Source: Actinomycetota bacterium
Lineage (GTDB): Bacteria; Actinomycetota; Thermoleophilia; Miltoncostaeales; Miltoncostaeaceae
Reading direction: 5' to 3'
Assembly (NCBI GenBank): GCA_947475125.1
Contig: CANJMX010000064.1
Location: 1-8,105 of the forward strand
DNA: 8,105 nucleotides
Part shown: in pieces, positions 6,558 to 8,105 of the stretch
How the letters are laid out: the number at the start of each line of letters is the position of its first letter
Numbering within the stretch: the first letter of the stretch is position 1
The notes under the pieces: generated by a model
Seen by the model: only the letters and a program-made list of their open reading frames with translations
Told to the model about the DNA's origin: nothing
Databases searched by the model: none
Made by a program: the position numbers and the translations under genes

Positions 6558-7367
6558 GTGAGCGATCCCGCCGTGTTCCGTGCGGTCATGATCGGCGATG
6601 TATTTGGTGCCCCGGGCATGCGCGCCGTCGAGCTGGTCCTTCCGCGCCTGCGCGAGGAGCATTCGCCGAACATCGTCGTAGTCAATGCCGAGAATGCCGC
6701 CGCCGGGTCGGGCACCACGCCCAAGCAGGCGAAGGCGCTCTTCGAGGCCGGCGCTGACGTACTGACCGGGGGGAATCACACGCTCCGCCGAACCGAGTAC
6801 GTGGCCACGCTCGAGGAGGACCCACGCGTGCTGCGACCCGCCAACCTGGTGGCGCGCGGCGCGGGTTCGGGCACCGTGGTGGTGGATGCCCGAGGGGGCT
6901 TCCGGGTGGGTGTGCTCAACCTCATCGGGTCGGTATTCATCGAAGCAGCCCAAAGTCCCTTCGCGGTGGTTGACGATCTGATCGATCGCATGCGCCGCGA
7001 GACCCATCTGGTGATCGTCGATATGCATGCGGAGGCCACCAGCGAGAAGCGCGCAATCGCCCATCATCTGGATGGTCGCGCCACCGTGGTGTTCGGTACG
7101 CACACCCACGTGCCCACTGCCGACGAGCGAATCCTGGCCGGGGGTACCGCGTACATCAGCGACATCGGCATGACCGGTCCGCACGACTCGATCATCGGGG
7201 TCAAGCCTGAGCCGGTGCTGCGCAGGTTCCTCACCGGGCTGCCGGCGCGGTTCGAGCCCGCCACCGGTGATGTGCGCGTTCAGGGGATCGTGGTGGATGC
7301 CGGCGCAGACGGCCGTGCCACGCGCATCGAGCGGTTCGACATCCCCGTCGACGTCTCGGTGAATTAG
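6558..7367 (+). CDS. ymdB: YmdB-family (TIGR00282-type) metallophosphoesterase
   Basis: The 269-residue product is full length for the family. YmdB proteins are cytoplasmic two-metal phosphodiesterases; the Bacillus subtilis member hydrolyses 2',3'-cyclic nucleotides and affects biofilm and motility decisions. All metal-binding motifs are visible: GDV with Asp14, NAEN with Glu45 and Asn46, GGNHT with Asn73 and His74, DMHAEATSEK with His157, and GTHTHVPTAD with His182 and His184. The family ending DIGMTGPHDSIIG (202-214) is also present. Translation probably starts at the GTG directly after the upstream TGA: an AGG lies at 6548-6550, 7 nt before it, which supports this start over the in-frame ATG at 6588, which lies too close to the first metal-binding motif. 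It is cotranscribed with the LytM-like gene. In many bacteria ymdB follows rny (RNase Y); rny is not here. Its stop overlaps the stop of the convergent P-type ATPase gene. Confidence 0.95.
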   Translation: MSDPAVFRAVMIGDVFGAPGMRAVELVLPRLREEHSPNIVVVNAENAAAGSGTTPKQAKALFEAGADVLTGGNHTLRRTEYVATLEEDPRVLRPANLVARGAGSGTVVVDARGGFRVGVLNLIGSVFIEAAQSPFAVVDDLIDRMRRETHLVIVDMHAEATSEKRAIAHHLDGRATVVFGTHTHVPTADERILAGGTAYISDIGMTGPHDSIIGVKPEPVLRRFLTGLPARFEPATGDVRVQGIVVDAGADGRATRIERFDIPVDVSVN

Positions 7368-8105
7368 CCCCGCGACTCGATGGGCACGAGGTCATCTGTG
7401 GGTTCGGGCGGATTCTCGAGGCGCTGAAGCCATGGGATGCGCCGCACGCCCAGCAGCAGGCAGGCGCCCATTACGACCACGGCGACAATGAGGCCCCACT
7501 GCGATGCGGTGGGGATCTCGACCTCGAAGAACGTGGTGAGAATGGGGATGTAAAGGCCGACCGACAGCAGCACCACAAACGCGGCCACCATGCCCCACAC
7601 CCATGTGCGCACCTTGCGCCGCTCAACCCCACGCTCCAATTCGATGACCACGGCGAGCCCCAGGAACGTGGCGGCGAGGATCGCGGCGGTGCGGGCTTCG
7701 GCGATGGTGCCGTCAAGCGGACCGCGCGTGAACAGGTATGCCGCGGTGATTGCCATGGCAATGACCGCGCCTGCAGGGACCGAGAATGCCGCCAGGCTGC
7801 GCATGAAGCTGTCGCGCCGCACCGCACCCTCACTGCGTGACAGCGCCAGGAAGAACGCGGGGATGCCGATGGTGAGCGATGAGGTGATGGACAACTGCCT
7901 GGGCAGGAATGGGAAGGCGATGGGCAGGAGCGCAAAGCACACGAGCAGCAGCGCCGAGTAGACGGACTTGGTGATGAAGAGCTTGGCCACCCGATGGGTG
8001 TTGCGGATGATCTGACGCCCGGCCTCAATGGCGCTTGGCAGCGTGGAGAAGGCATTGGTGAGCAGCACCAGGTCGGCCACGCCCTTGGCCATCTGGCTGC
8101 CGTTG
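7364..8105 (-). CDS. Cation-transporting P-type ATPase, C-terminal part (5' end outside window), CtpE-like
   Basis: The frame is open from the right edge to a TAA at 7366-7364, giving 246 residues of a longer protein. The first visible residues, NGSQMAKGVADLVLL and then NAFSTLPSAIEAGRQIIRN, are the end of the P-domain hinge and the stalk that leads into membrane helix M5 in P-type ATPases. Six hydrophobic helices follow (M5-M10), including SVYSALLLVCFALLPIAF and SSLTIGIPAFFLALS. The phosphorylated DKTG, the nucleotide-binding domain and helices M1-M4 lie upstream, beyond position 8105. The stretch TIGIPAFFLAL and the pattern around it resemble actinobacterial CtpE, a calcium P-type ATPase, more than heavy-metal P1B pumps, but ion specificity cannot be read from this fragment. 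The tail ends in an acidic cytoplasmic stretch (ENPPEPTDDLVPIE). The ATG at 8092 is internal and not the real start. Confidence 0.9.
   Translation of the reverse strand, partial: NGSQMAKGVADLVLLTNAFSTLPSAIEAGRQIIRNTHRVAKLFITKSVYSALLLVCFALLPIAFPFLPRQLSITSSLTIGIPAFFLALSRSEGAVRRDSFMRSLAAFSVPAGAVIAMAITAAYLFTRGPLDGTIAEARTAAILAATFLGLAVVIELERGVERRKVRTWVWGMVAAFVVLLSVGLYIPILTTFFEVEIPTASQWGLIVAVVVMGACLLLGVRRIPWLQRLENPPEPTDDLVPIESRG

Noticed and set aside
5730..7184. 484-residue minus-strand ORF opposite the LytM-like gene and ymdB
   Set aside because: His/Gly/Arg-rich shadow of two clear plus-strand genes; common in high-GC DNA.

Overview
The window looks like a chromosomal segment from a high-GC bacterium, most likely an actinomycete relative (Actinomycetota). 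The grounds are the GC-rich third codon positions, the scarcity of strong Shine-Dalgarno sites, a CtpE-like P-type ATPase, and a secreted propeller/fibronectin protein with an Ala/Thr/Pro linker. The class cannot be fixed from sequence alone; a YmdB homologue next to such genes would fit Thermoleophilia-like lineages, but that is inference. No phage, IS, CRISPR, rRNA or tRNA was seen.

Layout. (1) Positions 1-1898, minus strand: the N-terminal 632 residues of a secreted protein. It has a signal peptide, seven approx. 61-residue SBBP-type repeats (probably one seven-bladed beta-propeller), a fibronectin type III domain, an Ala/Thr/Pro linker and a four-cysteine C-terminal module. The gene runs off the left edge. 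(2) 1899-2056: a leader or promoter region. (3) 2057-2428, minus: a 123-residue ORF that carries a second copy of the four-cysteine module and no signal peptide. It overlaps the stop of the upstream gene by 4 nt. (4) 2425-5742, minus: an ABC-2 type permease, its ATPase and an AI-2E/PerM family membrane protein, tightly packed as a probable operon read perM-like, ATPase, permease, 123-residue ORF. (5) 5743-5804: a 62-bp divergent intergenic region. (6) 5805-7367, plus: a single-pass membrane protein with a degenerate M23/LytM-like domain, directly abutted by ymdB, a metallophosphoesterase. (7) 7364-8105, minus: the C-terminal part of a cation P-type ATPase. It converges on ymdB with overlapping stop codons and runs off the right edge.

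How they fit together. The central genes are envelope-related: an ABC exporter of unknown substrate, a PerM-family membrane protein and, divergently, a membrane-tethered degenerate LytM-like domain. This loosely recalls systems in which a membrane ATPase complex and an inactive LytM factor control cell-wall hydrolases, but nothing here proves it. The most distinctive feature is at the left: the four-cysteine module is duplicated at DNA level (about 91% over 200 bp, with a perfectly identical 90-bp core), and the propeller gene shows near-identical internal repeats. Both point to recent recombination in surface-protein genes. I do not see a complete, clearly novel multi-gene system; the duplicated module and the degenerate ATPase and peptidase motifs are the parts worth following up.
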